NCBI RefSeq assembly: GCF_001705235.1
Contig: NZ_MCGV01000001.1
Span: forward strand, 62,001-126,000
Direction: 5' to 3'
From: Clostridium pasteurianum
GTDB taxonomy: Bacteria > Bacillota > Clostridia > Clostridiales > Clostridiaceae
Length of the DNA stretch: 64,000 nt
Position numbers and translations under genes: made by a program. Below, piece after piece: positions 1 to 8,464 of this stretch (positions within the stretch are counted from its first letter, which is position 1; the number at the start of each line of letters is the position of its first letter). The notes under the pieces are model-generated. The model did not search any database and was not told the origin of the DNA. It saw only the letters and a list, made by a program, of their open reading frames with translations.

Positions 1-109
1 ATTTATTACCGGTGAAAAATTTATGTTCATCTCCTTCTGATCCCCCGATATCTATTTTAGGTATTTTCCTTTCTTTAGTTTTTTCTTCTTCGATTTCATC
101 ATCAAACAT
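1..109 (-). CDS. Hypothetical protein, N-terminal fragment (runs off the left edge)
   Basis: An open frame starts with ATG at 107-109 on the minus strand, preceded by a good GAGAGGAG ribosome site, and continues past position 1. The visible 36 residues are highly charged (MFDDEIEEEKTKERKIPKID...) and carry no recognisable domain. It is the first gene downstream of the terminator at 146-183. The missing relaxase or coupling protein could lie further in this direction, but nothing in this fragment shows that. Confidence 0.6.
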   Translation of the reverse strand, partial: MFDDEIEEEKTKERKIPKIDIGGSEGDEHKFFTGNK

Positions 110-145
110 ATTATATTTCTCCTCTCAAATTTCAAAAATTCTTTA

Positions 146-183
146 CATAAAAAAAGCAGCTACTTAAATTAATAAGTAACTGC
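146..183 (-). terminator. Intrinsic terminator
   Basis: On the minus strand a stem GCAGTTACTT/AAGTAGCTGC closes an eight-base loop and runs into seven or more T residues. It follows the 67-residue ORF ending at 200. It is a near copy of the terminator at 25237-25272, with a paired A/G and T/C exchange in the two arms that preserves the helix. Confidence 0.85.
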
Positions 184-199
184 CTTTGACAATTTCTAT

Positions 200-403
200 T
201 TATTTTATTAAAAATTTATTTCTTTCTTTTTCACTCAATTGATATGGCTTAACACCTTTTTTCTTACTGTATTCTATTAAACCTCTTAAATTAAATTTAG
301 GCACTGTTGCATCTGGATCTGTAAAACATCCTTTGCCTGTTTCATTATATACTATTTCATCTATATCTATAGATGGATCTATTTTCTTAGAACATAATTC
401 CAT
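200..403 (-). CDS. Hypothetical protein, 67 aa
   Basis: Small acidic and basic mixed protein beginning MELCSKKIDPSIDID, with a strong GGAGGG ribosome site just upstream of the ATG. It ends 17 bases before a clear terminator and lies 13 bases after the 69-residue ORF, so it is the last gene of a short operon (1339 down to 200). No membrane segment, motif or family was recognised. Confidence 0.6.
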   Translation of the reverse strand: MELCSKKIDPSIDIDEIVYNETGKGCFTDPDATVPKFNLRGLIEYSKKKGVKPYQLSEKERNKFLIK

Positions 404-416
404 TATAAATCCCTCC

Positions 417-626
417 TTATTCGTATCTATTTAAAATAAACATGGCTGCCTCGGTATCAATAAACATTCTTCTATTAAAACCAGTTGGTACAGCGTGAAA
501 TGCTTCTTCATAATATTTAATTAAATTAGTTTTGGCATCTAAATAAACAAATCCTCCATACTTGCGTTTAAAGCTTTCTTCACAGGCTATTGCAAATAAC
601 AAGTTTATTATTTCAATATTAACCAA
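417..626 (-). CDS. Hypothetical protein, 69 aa
   Basis: Short ORF that appears to start with TTG (TTG GTT AAT ATT), 20 bases after the stop of the DUF2786 gene. The ribosome site is weak (TTTTGGAATTTGG). The protein has a hydrophobic N-terminal stretch (INLLFAIACEESF) and a soluble remainder. No family recognised. It is likely translated as part of the 1339-200 operon. Confidence 0.5.
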   Translation of the reverse strand: MVNIEIINLLFAIACEESFKRKYGGFVYLDAKTNLIKYYEEAFHAVPTGFNRRMFIDTEAAMFILNRYE

Positions 627-646
627 ATTCCAAAATAAAAATTATT

Positions 647-1339
647 CTATCTTCCTATATGAATAACATCTTCCTTTTCACCTTCAGTAATTCTATCTGA
701 CACACTAAATTTCTTGCCATCCTCACAGCCTTTATAATAAACATCACTGTGTCCTTTATATTTAGTGCTCATATTCACCTTCTTATTAAACTTTATTTTC
801 TCATGTGCCTCAACAACTTCTTTATCTTTAACCAGTACAAGTCCCCATTCCTGATTATTTCTTTTCTGTTCCTCAAACTTCTCTTGAAGTCCATATATAA
901 AACCTAAAGCATAATCATTTTCAATACCTCTAGTCCTATATCCATTCTTTGAATACTGATATTTTAATTTTTTGACTACACTATATATGGAATCTACCGC
1001 ATAATTTAAAACTAAATTACAGACTATAACATCCTCTTCTCTACCAAAGAAAACTATAGTATTAGTTCCTCTTGTTTTAAAGTAACGATAGCATCCAAAA
1101 TTATCTGAAATAACTCCTGCAAGTTGAGCTTTCCATTTAGCTTTAGTAAATGTAACGTCCGTAGTCTTTTCTTGTATTTTACTATTATATCTCTTATATT
1201 CTTTTACTTCTTTAATTGACAATTTATATTTTGCAAGAAGTTCTTGAGCCTTAAGCATAGCAACTTCTGCTTCATGTTCGTTACTACTTTCACTCAAACT
1301 CAAAAGTTTCTGTATTTTTTCAATTATTTTAGTGTCCAT
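647..1339 (-). CDS. DUF2786-domain protein
   Basis: The N-terminal 45 residues (KIIEKIQKLLSLSESSNEHE then AMLKAQELLAKYKLS) match the DUF2786 helical domain common in phage and mobile-element genomes. The remaining 180 residues are the usual companion region with an RYFKTRG-IVFFGREEDV-type core. The molecular role of this family is unknown to me. Start is ATG at 1339 with GGAGGGC upstream, directly after the terminator hairpin 1353-1393. It heads a three-gene operon with the 69- and 67-residue ORFs. Confidence 0.75.
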   Translation of the reverse strand: MDTKIIEKIQKLLSLSESSNEHEAEVAMLKAQELLAKYKLSIKEVKEYKRYNSKIQEKTTDVTFTKAKWKAQLAGVISDNFGCYRYFKTRGTNTIVFFGREEDVIVCNLVLNYAVDSIYSVVKKLKYQYSKNGYRTRGIENDYALGFIYGLQEKFEEQKRNNQEWGLVLVKDKEVVEAHEKIKFNKKVNMSTKYKGHSDVYYKGCEDGKKFSVSDRITEGEKEDVIHIGR

Positions 1340-1352
1340 ATTGCCCTCCTAT

Positions 1353-1393
1353 AAAAAAAGCGACTATCTTCTCAATTTTATACCGATAGCCGC
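1353..1393 (-). terminator. Intrinsic terminator / leader hairpin
   Basis: Minus-strand stem GCGGCTATC/GATAGTCGC with a run of seven T. It ends 13 bases before the start codon of the DUF2786 gene, so the T-run almost touches that gene's ribosome site. The same placement recurs at several element genes. Confidence 0.8.
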
Positions 1394-1542
1394 TTTTATA
1401 TTAACATATTCTCTTTTTTTATCCTATACATAATCTTATATTTTGCTTTAATAAGCAGCCAACCTAATAATAATTTTAGCCAGCTGCTTTCTATACTTTT
1501 ATATTTTCCTTTAAAACTATCTCTCATATTTTTGCTATAAAA

Positions 1543-1833
1543 CTAAATTCTTATTTTTAAATATCCTAAATGGTTATTAGAAGCATTATTTATCCAATAC
1601 TTTCTAACCAATGCATAGGCATCATATCTACTTGCAAATTTTCCTTTATGCTTTTTTCCCATAACTGAATACTCAATATCAAGTTCATAACTTTTATCAG
1701 TAATAATTTGTTTAAACGGTGCTAATGTAGCTACTTTGCAAATAACTATTTCATCATCTTCTTTTATAACAAACCATTCATAATATCCAAATGAACATTC
1801 TTCATAAAACGGGATATCACTTTTAGTCAACAT
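1543..1833 (-). CDS. Hypothetical protein, 96 aa
   Basis: Soluble protein starting MLTKSDIPFYEECSFG with an appropriate GGAGGTAAAC ribosome site. Aromatic-rich (YYEWFVI, KYWINN), with a region that could be a small beta domain. No family recognised. It lies between the 59-residue ORF upstream and a terminator about 150 bases downstream (1353-1393). Confidence 0.6.
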   Translation of the reverse strand: MLTKSDIPFYEECSFGYYEWFVIKEDDEIVICKVATLAPFKQIITDKSYELDIEYSVMGKKHKGKFASRYDAYALVRKYWINNASNNHLGYLKIRI

Positions 1834-1912
1834 ATGTTTACCTCCAAAATAAAAAAGATCAGCTTATTAAAAGTTAACCCTCATTACCATTTTTATTATT
1901 CATCCTCTACCT

Positions 1913-2092
1913 TTAAGCTCCACAATTCTTTTTAAAATATTTTTCTGCTTCCTCTGGTGTATCAAATATCATAGGTAAAGAATAAATTACCGTGTCTGCT
2001 CGATACCTTTTTAAGTAGATTATATTATCACCTTTTTCATAGTAATATCGGTTAATATAATTAGGATACAGCTTTTCTCTTACCATTTTCAT
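1913..2092 (-). CDS. Small hypothetical protein, 59 aa
   Basis: Read directly from the minus strand: ATG at 2092, stop TAA at 1913-1915. The product starts MKMVREKLYPNYINRYYYEK and ends KYFKKNCGA. The AAGGTG ribosome site overlaps the end of the upstream 181-residue gene, whose stop is six bases away, so the two are probably co-translated. It ends in a DTPEEAEKYFKK segment seen in small phage-like proteins, but no family name is certain. Confidence 0.55.
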   Translation of the reverse strand: MKMVREKLYPNYINRYYYEKGDNIIYLKRYRADTVIYSLPMIFDTPEEAEKYFKKNCGA

Positions 2093-2098
2093 TACACC

Positions 2099-2644
2099 TT
2101 ACTTTTCTACAAAATCAGGTTTAATTTCTTCATAGTCAGCTGGAACGGAATCTTCAGCACTTATACTATTTCCTGCCCAAGTTCCAACATATGAAAGCAT
2201 TTTTTTATCACTGGTATAGAAATCTCCTCCACCTTGTCCATTGCCTGTAGCTGTCAGCAGTGATAAAGGATGTATAATCCAACCATCATCATACGAAGGT
2301 AAAGTCTCCATATTAATGAATTGTTTCTTGTTATGATTTAATAGATATTCAGATAAATGTGCTGCACTCTTAGGTTTAATTTTTTTAAACATACCATCAC
2401 TAGCACAATCATAAAGATTTCCTTTATATCCTTCTGGTGTATATAAGCCATTTTCTGAATAATCTCCAGCCCATACAACTTTATCTTTATACCATGTACC
2501 ATTAGGTTGAAGTAATCCCTCAACTGCACACATAAAATCATTTGGTCTGTATGAATGCTCCATTAATTTTGAAAATGAATCATAATCATGTGGTTCTAAA
2601 AATTCTCCTTTTGAAATATTTACTGCTATAAAATACTGTCCCAT
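2099..2644 (-). CDS. Hypothetical protein, 181 aa
   Basis: The frame is open from 2725, but the start is almost certainly the ATG at 2644 (MGQYFIAVNISKGEF), placed after a strong AAAGGAGGAG ribosome site. The upstream 27 codons overlap the region before that site. The protein has many aromatic residues and the motifs GTWYKDKVVWAGDYSENG and GNGQGGGDFY. It looks like a cytosolic accessory protein of phages and mobile elements. I do not recognise its function. Confidence 0.65.
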   Translation of the reverse strand: MGQYFIAVNISKGEFLEPHDYDSFSKLMEHSYRPNDFMCAVEGLLQPNGTWYKDKVVWAGDYSENGLYTPEGYKGNLYDCASDGMFKKIKPKSAAHLSEYLLNHNKKQFINMETLPSYDDGWIIHPLSLLTATGNGQGGGDFYTSDKKMLSYVGTWAGNSISAEDSVPADYEEIKPDFVEK

Positions 2645-2941
2645 TTTCTTCTCCTCCTTTAAATTTAGATAAAACAAAAAACCGCACACAGACATAAAAT
2701 ACCTACGTACAGTTTTGTTAGTCACAAGACCTAATAAAAATAAATGTTGCCAATAAAAAATAGCAAAGACTAAATGTCTCTACTATTCTTATACACTATT
2801 TTTTTGATTTTATCACAAGAGGATTTAAAAAAGTTGGATTAAAAATAATTGTATTTATATATTTTTTATTTCTAAATTAATAACAGTACACATATCACAT
2901 AATAAATTTTTTATGTATAATATTTACTATACATTTTTGGG

Positions 2942-4711
2942 TTATAAATTCATACTAACATCTTCAGCTTTATTTCTAGAAATTTTATTCTTAAGATTAA
3001 TAATTATTTCTTTATTCAAACATGGAACATTTTGAATTTCTTCAATATACTCATCATTTTTATAAAAAATTGTGCATTGCCCAAAAGTACCAATGAGAAT
3101 TTTTTTATATGACGTATTTATATATCGTTCTTCTATTTTTAAATCCTCTCTCTTATAGACTTTATTGTCTATCTTTACATATCCCGATTCAATTTTATCA
3201 ATTGGTATAATCTCTTTATTTTCAATTACAGCAACCCCATAACATTCATTCCCATTGATTTTATATGGTAAAATTTTATCCAATTCCAATATAAGAATAT
3301 CATCATAGAAATTAGATGATAAGCTTCCCCAAACTCTTTTTATTTTTATTTCGTTACCATTGATCAAAAAATTACCATTACTAAGCAATTGAATTTTTTC
3401 AATGGTATCATTTCCAATTCCTGTATTGAATTCAATTCTTCTATTAAATTTAGCTTTACTAATTTTAGAAAGTAATTTATTAATTTGTTTTTTATCTTCA
3501 ATATATGATACGTTATTGTAAAAATCAGGATTAATACTTCTTATAATATCACTAAACATATACATATCATCAAAAGGATTATAATTTTTTATATGATTCA
3601 TTTGATCTATATGATAACTTATATCATTTTTTATTTCATCAATTGACTGATATCGATTTTCCGGCTTATTTTGTAAGCATTTATATATAATATCACTCAT
3701 AATTTTAGCTTCTGGTTGTTTGAATTTCATTTCAAAATTTTCAAATCCAGTTCCTTTATGTACTCGTCCAAAAACAAACCAATAAATAACCTGTGCCATA
3801 GAATAAATATCTGAAGCAAACGTTATTTTATTTTTACCTCTAATTTGTTCAGGGGCAGAAAATTCAAAATTAGCTAATCTATCACCATTTTTAGTATTAT
3901 TATTTATAGGAAATTTATCATTTTCAAAATGTGCTATGCCAAAATCAGCTAATACATAGTTGGCATTTTTATCAATTAAAATATTTTCAGGTTTTATATC
4001 TCTATGAATAATATTTTGTTTATGCAGTGCCATAAGAGTTTCTAATAAAAATTCAAATACTTTTTTAACATCTTGCCACTTTATGTTTTCAATCTTTTTT
4101 CTATAATTTCTTAATGAATCAACATATCTTTCCATTATAATGTAAGGTATTAAACCATAGTCAGTTTTTAACTCTTCATAATGTATGCAATTAACAATGT
4201 TTATTAATTTATCTCTTACTAAATTAACATTAAAATATTCAGATTTAAATCTATTACATTTATCATTATTATACTTAATTAAAAATTTAACTGCCACTTC
4301 GTTATTATTTATTTTTCCAGAATACACACACCCATTTCCACCTTGCCCAATTATATCAGAGGTCTTAATGTTTATCTTACCAAATTCACATTCTATGCCA
4401 TTATGTTTCTTTATATAATCAGCCAATTCTTTAATGCTAATAGAACTTCTAATTTTTTTATAATTCTCCATTTTGCCACTAATTTCATTTCTTAACATTT
4501 TTAATTCACTTAGAATAATTTCATATGTATCAGACGGATAATCAGGAATAGTGTTTTCAATGCTAATATAGTCTATTCCAAAATCAATTGACCGTTTAGC
4601 TAATTTCTTGTAAGTCTCTATCACATAATGTGATTTATATATATCTTGATTTTCAATATATTCTTCGATATTTGATATCATTATGTTAATATCATCCAAA
4701 AGTATTTTCAT
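2942..4711 (-). CDS. Hanks-type serine/threonine protein kinase with extra N- and C-terminal regions
   Basis: The 589-residue protein has a helical N-terminal 100 residues, a kinase domain at about 115-385, and a beta-rich C-terminal 200 residues. Visible kinase motifs are the glycine loop GQGGNGCVYSG (about 122), VAVK (lysine near 142), HRDIKPENILI (about 236), ADFGIAHF (about 256) and SAPEQ (about 286). All catalytic residues are present, so it should be active. There is no transmembrane segment or PASTA repeat, so it is cytosolic and unlike PrkC. It stands alone in an AT-rich accessory zone beside a toxin-like cluster. A role in phage defence or host takeover is possible but unproven. Confidence 0.85.
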   Translation of the reverse strand: MKILLDDINIMISNIEEYIENQDIYKSHYVIETYKKLAKRSIDFGIDYISIENTIPDYPSDTYEIILSELKMLRNEISGKMENYKKIRSSISIKELADYIKKHNGIECEFGKINIKTSDIIGQGGNGCVYSGKINNNEVAVKFLIKYNNDKCNRFKSEYFNVNLVRDKLINIVNCIHYEELKTDYGLIPYIIMERYVDSLRNYRKKIENIKWQDVKKVFEFLLETLMALHKQNIIHRDIKPENILIDKNANYVLADFGIAHFENDKFPINNNTKNGDRLANFEFSAPEQIRGKNKITFASDIYSMAQVIYWFVFGRVHKGTGFENFEMKFKQPEAKIMSDIIYKCLQNKPENRYQSIDEIKNDISYHIDQMNHIKNYNPFDDMYMFSDIIRSINPDFYNNVSYIEDKKQINKLLSKISKAKFNRRIEFNTGIGNDTIEKIQLLSNGNFLINGNEIKIKRVWGSLSSNFYDDILILELDKILPYKINGNECYGVAVIENKEIIPIDKIESGYVKIDNKVYKREDLKIEERYINTSYKKILIGTFGQCTIFYKNDEYIEEIQNVPCLNKEIIINLKNKISRNKAEDVSMNL

Positions 4712-5014
4712 AGTATCCCCCGCTATTTACCATATAAGCATATTAATAATAAAAACCAATTTATTTCTTAATTATTTAATAAGTACATAAATTATTATAT
4801 CACTGAATTATAATAAAATATTTATTATTCTAAAATACAGTTTTCAAATATAAAAAAGCAGCCAGTAAGGGGGGACAAACTGACTGCTTGCATATTAATA
4901 ATTCGATTTATCGTTTTCTATCTATGTTTATATAATAATTTCTTATTGTGACAATTACGTTACAACAATAAGTATAATATGTTAATTTAAATTATATTCC
5001 CTTGTTATAACCTT
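4712..5014. other. Intergenic region with terminator
   Basis: About 300 bases of AT-rich DNA between the kinase gene and the toxin-immunity-like cluster. It contains one terminator (4852-4887) and presumably the kinase promoter. I see no further gene. Confidence 0.6.
4852..4887 (-). terminator. Intrinsic terminator
   Basis: Minus-strand stem GCAGTCAGT/ACTGGCTGC (one mismatch) closing a C-rich loop, followed by six T. It ends the 6875-5015 cluster. Confidence 0.75.
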
Positions 5015-5542
5015 TTAAACCTTACCCAACTCTAATTTCAATTCTTGTATTTGACTTAATTCAGCTTCATAATGTTTTTCGTCTAAATTCAAATTTTTAG
5101 TAACATCTTTAAAAAATATTTCACCTGCATTAAGTAACGTACTTATAAATTCATTTTTAGGTAAAGTCCATGAAGAACAAATATTTTCTTCTAAAGTCAT
5201 TATAATGTTTTCTTCAGATATACTTTTTAACTTAATTTTCACTGGTTGATCAGGAAATAACATTTCTGCACAACCACTAGACATAAACTCTTCCAGCATA
5301 TTAAAAATATAAGCCCATAACTGATCTACATAGTCCCATAATTTAAAATCTAATATTATCTTATCTCCATATTTTAAATAAATAACGCCTTCTAGATAAT
5401 TTAAATCTAAATCATCAGCTATTTCTAAAATACTATTTTTATCTGAAACTTCAATAAAATATTTTTTCCACTCATTATTAATGGTATTTAGATTATTTAT
5501 TATCATTTCAGGTCTATTTATATATGATTTACATATAAACAA
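5015..5542 (-). CDS. Probable immunity protein, 175 aa
   Basis: Soluble acidic protein read from a TTG start (MFICKSYINRPE) after a GGTGG ribosome site. It follows the DUF3969-like gene by about 30 bases, and the toxin-like gene lies upstream of both. The composition and the alternation of strands (VIYLKYGDKIILDFKLWDYV, PVKIKLKSISEENIIMTLEE) look like an immunity protein of a polymorphic toxin locus. The assignment rests mainly on position. I did not recognise a named family. Confidence 0.5.
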   Translation of the reverse strand: MFICKSYINRPEMIINNLNTINNEWKKYFIEVSDKNSILEIADDLDLNYLEGVIYLKYGDKIILDFKLWDYVDQLWAYIFNMLEEFMSSGCAEMLFPDQPVKIKLKSISEENIIMTLEENICSSWTLPKNEFISTLLNAGEIFFKDVTKNLNLDEKHYEAELSQIQELKLELGKV

Positions 5543-5575
5543 TTTTTCGCCACCTATTATTGTAAATGTACACTA

Positions 5576-5914
5576 TTAATCAATCCACTTTTTCATTGCA
5601 TCTGTTTTATTAGGAAATTGTGATAATAACTTAATAGCTTTTACTTTAATTTTATTAATCTCATCTTTCAATTTTTGGGGAACAAGTGACTCAACATCTT
5701 CCAATTCACATCCCTGTTCAATTAAATCTACTACCTCTGTATTTATTCCTAAAGTATTTAATTTTTCTACCGAATATGGACTACATAAACATTGCTCACA
5801 ATCTTCTATTTTTATTGCACCCTCATTTAATGATTCCATTAACCCAACCATATTTATTAATATGAATTTTTCAATTTCCACTTTATCTAATATGCTTACT
5901 TCTAATTTATCCAT
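5576..5914 (-). CDS. DUF3969-like protein, probable immunity partner
   Basis: The 112-residue protein contains INMVGLMESLNEGAIKIEDC and a SPYSVEKLNTLGIN stretch followed by LIEQGCELEDVESLVPQKL. This pattern matches what I recall of the DUF3969 family, often found next to secreted toxins. AAAGGAG ribosome site, ATG at 5914. It lies immediately downstream of the toxin-like gene (22 bases) and upstream of a second possible immunity gene, so the three genes form one operon. Confidence 0.6.
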   Translation of the reverse strand: MDKLEVSILDKVEIEKFILINMVGLMESLNEGAIKIEDCEQCLCSPYSVEKLNTLGINTEVVDLIEQGCELEDVESLVPQKLKDEINKIKVKAIKLLSQFPNKTDAMKKWID

Positions 5915-5936
5915 AATGACTCTCCTTTAATTAAGC

Positions 5937-6875
5937 TTATTTATTGCTCCATCCATTTTTAACCTTGACATTAAAAACTTTTCCTGATTGACTTTGAAAA
6001 TAGTGAATTGATACCTTTTTCCCAACTGCATCATATCCATCTTTATATACTTTTTTCCATTGCCCATGCTCAACTTTTCTTAATTCTTCCAATACACTTC
6101 CATTTTTTATATTGACTTTTTTCATTCCATTAACTACATCTTTAAATCCATCTGGATATTCAGGCGCTTTTTTAATAGATTCATATACATTTTTAATGCT
6201 TGTACTACCAGCACTTCCAAACCCAGAAGCAGCTATGAAAGATTTACCTCCTATGCTTATACCAGGTTTAAAACATTTGAATGTTGACCTTGCTCCTGCA
6301 ATTCCTGAACCTAAAAAAACTCCACCTAGTTCACATGTCACCATATCCGAACCTGCTTCTGCTAAATTAGGATTTATTCCTGTTGCTATCATAGCATTTT
6401 TTTCACTTGAATTAAATAACCCAAATCTTATTTTCCAATCAATCCCTGCAAGTTTAAAAAAGTCTAAGGTTCCATCAAATACATTGTCCTTATTAAATAG
6501 TTTATCTCTTAAATTATCCCTTTCCTTTTTTAACCGCATAAGGCCACTGTCTTTCTTCACTGTAAATGATAAACTATCACTATCATTTGAACTATATTGA
6601 GCACTATTTTCATTATCTGCTTTTTCAAAATCACCTTTTACTTTAATTAATTTGTCATGAAGTTCTTTCAGTTTACCTAAGAGCTTGTATCCTTCTATGT
6701 TCGCTTCTTCTACCATATTATATATTTTATTCATACTGAAAGCTGCAAAATTATTCCTTAATTCGTTATTATAATTGTCTATTGCTTTAATTTGCTTACT
6801 AAGAATATTATTTCCCCATAAAAACTGTTTAGCAAGAACTTCAAGCTCGTCTGTTACCATTTTTATCTCTGCCAT
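5937..6875 (-). CDS. WXG/LXG-type polymorphic toxin-like protein
   Basis: The 312-residue protein starts with a helical region of about 95 residues (FLWGNNILSKQIKAIDNYNN, then repeated coiled segments) like WXG100/LXG secretion domains. It is followed by a glycine- and alanine-rich middle (GGVFLGSGIAGARS, GSAGSTSI) and a compact C-terminal domain of about 45 residues (GQWKKVYKDGYDAVGKKVSI then HYFQSQSGKVFNVKV). Such an order, N-terminal export region, linker, small C-terminal domain, followed by small cytosolic partner genes, is characteristic of contact-dependent toxins. The C-terminal activity, perhaps a nuclease, is a guess. No signal peptide is present. ATG at 6875 has a GGAGTG ribosome site. 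Confidence 0.65.
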   Translation of the reverse strand: MAEIKMVTDELEVLAKQFLWGNNILSKQIKAIDNYNNELRNNFAAFSMNKIYNMVEEANIEGYKLLGKLKELHDKLIKVKGDFEKADNENSAQYSSNDSDSLSFTVKKDSGLMRLKKERDNLRDKLFNKDNVFDGTLDFFKLAGIDWKIRFGLFNSSEKNAMIATGINPNLAEAGSDMVTCELGGVFLGSGIAGARSTFKCFKPGISIGGKSFIAASGFGSAGSTSIKNVYESIKKAPEYPDGFKDVVNGMKKVNIKNGSVLEELRKVEHGQWKKVYKDGYDAVGKKVSIHYFQSQSGKVFNVKVKNGWSNK

Positions 6876-7308
6876 ACAATCACTCCATTATTGTATCTCA
6901 TGGATATTATACCTTTATATGTCTTAAGAATCAATAATATTTAAGTTTAATTAAATTATTAATTAAACTTATTTGTATAGAATTACATACTTTTAAAAGA
7001 ATATACTTAAGGCCATAAAAATTAATCTTGCATTTTCTATTTATAATCATATTTTTATAGAAACAAAAACAGTCAGTAATAAACGATAAACTGACTGCTT
7101 TCACATTGATATTCTGATGCGGTGTATTTATATAGTAACAATATATATTATGATAATTTAAATTTACTTATACCCATTTATTCCTTATTAAGTTTATAAA
7201 TTCGTTTTTAATAAAAACTTTTTCTTATAATTTTCCCATCTTTCATTAATGCTTTTGATTGAAAGGGGTTAATACCTATAATATTTTTATTTCTTTCAAA
7301 AAAATTAC
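6876..7308. other. Gene-poor region with terminator and coding debris
   Basis: About 430 AT-rich bases. It carries the terminator at 7061-7097. Two short minus-strand open stretches at about 7160-7340 read like protein (GINPFQSKALMKDGKIIRKS and KNEFINLIRNKWV) but lie in different frames without starts, so they look like the remains of a gene. No intact gene is seen. Confidence 0.4.
7061..7097 (-). terminator. Intrinsic terminator
   Basis: Perfect 8-bp stem CAGTCAGT/ACTGACTG with a 12-base loop, followed on the minus strand by a broken T-run (TTTTTGTTT). It resembles the hairpin at 4852-4887. It lies downstream of the small genes ending at 7309. Confidence 0.7.
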
Positions 7309-7443
7309 TTAATTTAAATCTATCTCAATTTGAGGATCTATAAATAACATATTTTTATCCGAAGAGGATTTTTTTACTTTTTCATATGAAATATAGCTCA
7401 TACCTATATTTTCTTTTTTCGAATCATCTTTTTTAATACACAT
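7309..7443 (-). CDS. Small hypothetical protein, 44 aa
   Basis: ATG at 7443, stop at 7309-7311, with a GGGGTGAG ribosome site nine bases before the start. The product begins MCIKKDDSKKENIGMSYISY and ends FIDPQIEIDLN. The frame overlaps the end of the 93-residue membrane protein. Short and unrecognised, so only moderately supported. Confidence 0.35.
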   Translation of the reverse strand: MCIKKDDSKKENIGMSYISYEKVKKSSSDKNMLFIDPQIEIDLN

Positions 7444-7685
7444 TTAATCTCACCCCATTCACTGCCACTAATGAAATTTATCAACTTAACAATTACATGT
7501 GCTGCAAATAAACAGATTTCAGCTGCTATTATATAATTAAAATATTGCATCAAGAAAAATTGTCCTGCTATTACTCCGAAGAAAAGAATACTATTATAGA
7601 TATTTTCTTTTACGTTATTGGTCCAACACTCTTCAAAATCATATAAAAGCCCAAAGTAACTACCAAAAACATAATTAAATAACAT
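7404..7685 (-). CDS. Small membrane protein, 93 aa (may be joined to the upstream ORF)
   Basis: Hydrophobic ORF with two likely membrane spans (SILFFGVIAGQFFLMQYF and IIAAEICLFAAHVIVKLINF) and a basic tail (KKMIRKKKI). It overlaps the upstream 67-residue ORF by 76 bases in another frame and has no good ribosome site before its ATG. Either the start is wrong or a frameshift separates two parts of one protein of about 135 residues. Function unknown. Confidence 0.5.
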   Translation of the reverse strand: MLFNYVFGSYFGLLYDFEECWTNNVKENIYNSILFFGVIAGQFFLMQYFNYIIAAEICLFAAHVIVKLINFISGSEWGEIKCVLKKMIRKKKI

Positions 7686-7813
7686 TCAAGGAAAAGTCTT
7701 AATTGATCCAGCGAAATATTTAATTCTTTAAGTACCTTGATTAAATATATATGTCCAGTGACAGTGATAAAAACAAAAAACACATTTTCTATCTTTTTTA
7801 ACATCTTCTCCAA
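7610..7813 (-). CDS. Small membrane protein, 67 aa
   Basis: Starts MEKMLKKIENVFFVFITVTG after a workable ribosome site, with two hydrophobic segments (VFFVFITVTGHIYLIKVL and LIMFLVVTLGFYMILKSV). It overlaps the following 93-residue ORF. It follows the coiled-coil gene by 21 bases and so belongs to the 8815-7309 gene run. Confidence 0.5.
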   Translation of the reverse strand: MEKMLKKIENVFFVFITVTGHIYLIKVLKELNISLDQLRLFLECYLIMFLVVTLGFYMILKSVGPIT

Positions 7814-7834
7814 AGTTTTACACCTCTATTTACA

Positions 7835-8431
7835 TTAAAAATTCATGCTTAACCCCGTATTATTCAAATCACTGCTGCCATCATTTATACTATCAATATC
7901 CTCTCCATTTTCCTTAATAATTTCTTCTGAATCATCTATCGGCAATACAATATTTTCTTCAAGCTTAACTCCAAGAAACTTTTTTATTAATACGGTATTG
8001 TTTTCTAAGTTCATTAAAGTACTATAAAGTCTCTGCTTACTTATATCATCAAAACTTCCAAGAGCTTCATATATACCATTGAGTTTAGTAACCTGTCCAC
8101 CAACAGTTTCATCAATCATATTGCAAATTTTTAAAATAGATGGTGCAAAATCCAGCTGTGCCAGTTTTTCCGTTATACCTTCATTGATTTTATCCTGAAC
8201 CTTTACCTCTACAAATTTTAGTTGTTTTTTTAATTCTTTTTTATCACTGGTAAGTAAATTTATATTTGAGCTTGCAACTTCAAGTTCGTTTTTAAGTTTC
8301 TGAATTTCTTCATTTTTTTCTAGCTCTACCTTAGTCCTTTCATCTTCCTTGGCTTTTTCAACGGCCTTTTGTCTATCATTTTGTGCATCTATAAGTCTCT
8401 GTGCCATTTCCTCTACCGTTAGTTCTGCCAT
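7835..8431 (-). CDS. Coiled-coil protein, 198 aa
   Basis: Residues 5 to about 95 are strongly charged heptad-type helix (AQNDRQKAVEKAKEDERTKV and following), clearly a coiled coil. The second half is a more globular helical region (LKICNMIDETVGGQVTKLNG) with an acidic Asp/Ser/Asn-rich tail. No membrane segment. It sits between small unknown genes of the element's accessory region. Function unknown. A structural or DNA-transfer accessory role is possible. Confidence 0.65.
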   Translation of the reverse strand: MAELTVEEMAQRLIDAQNDRQKAVEKAKEDERTKVELEKNEEIQKLKNELEVASSNINLLTSDKKELKKQLKFVEVKVQDKINEGITEKLAQLDFAPSILKICNMIDETVGGQVTKLNGIYEALGSFDDISKQRLYSTLMNLENNTVLIKKFLGVKLEENIVLPIDDSEEIIKENGEDIDSINDGSSDLNNTGLSMNF

Positions 8432-8464
8432 AACATCACCCTCTCTTCTCTTTTATTAAATTTT

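Noticed and set aside
6112-6600. 162-codon plus-strand ORF
   Set aside because: Antisense to the toxin-like gene. Composition mirrors that gene, so it is a shadow.
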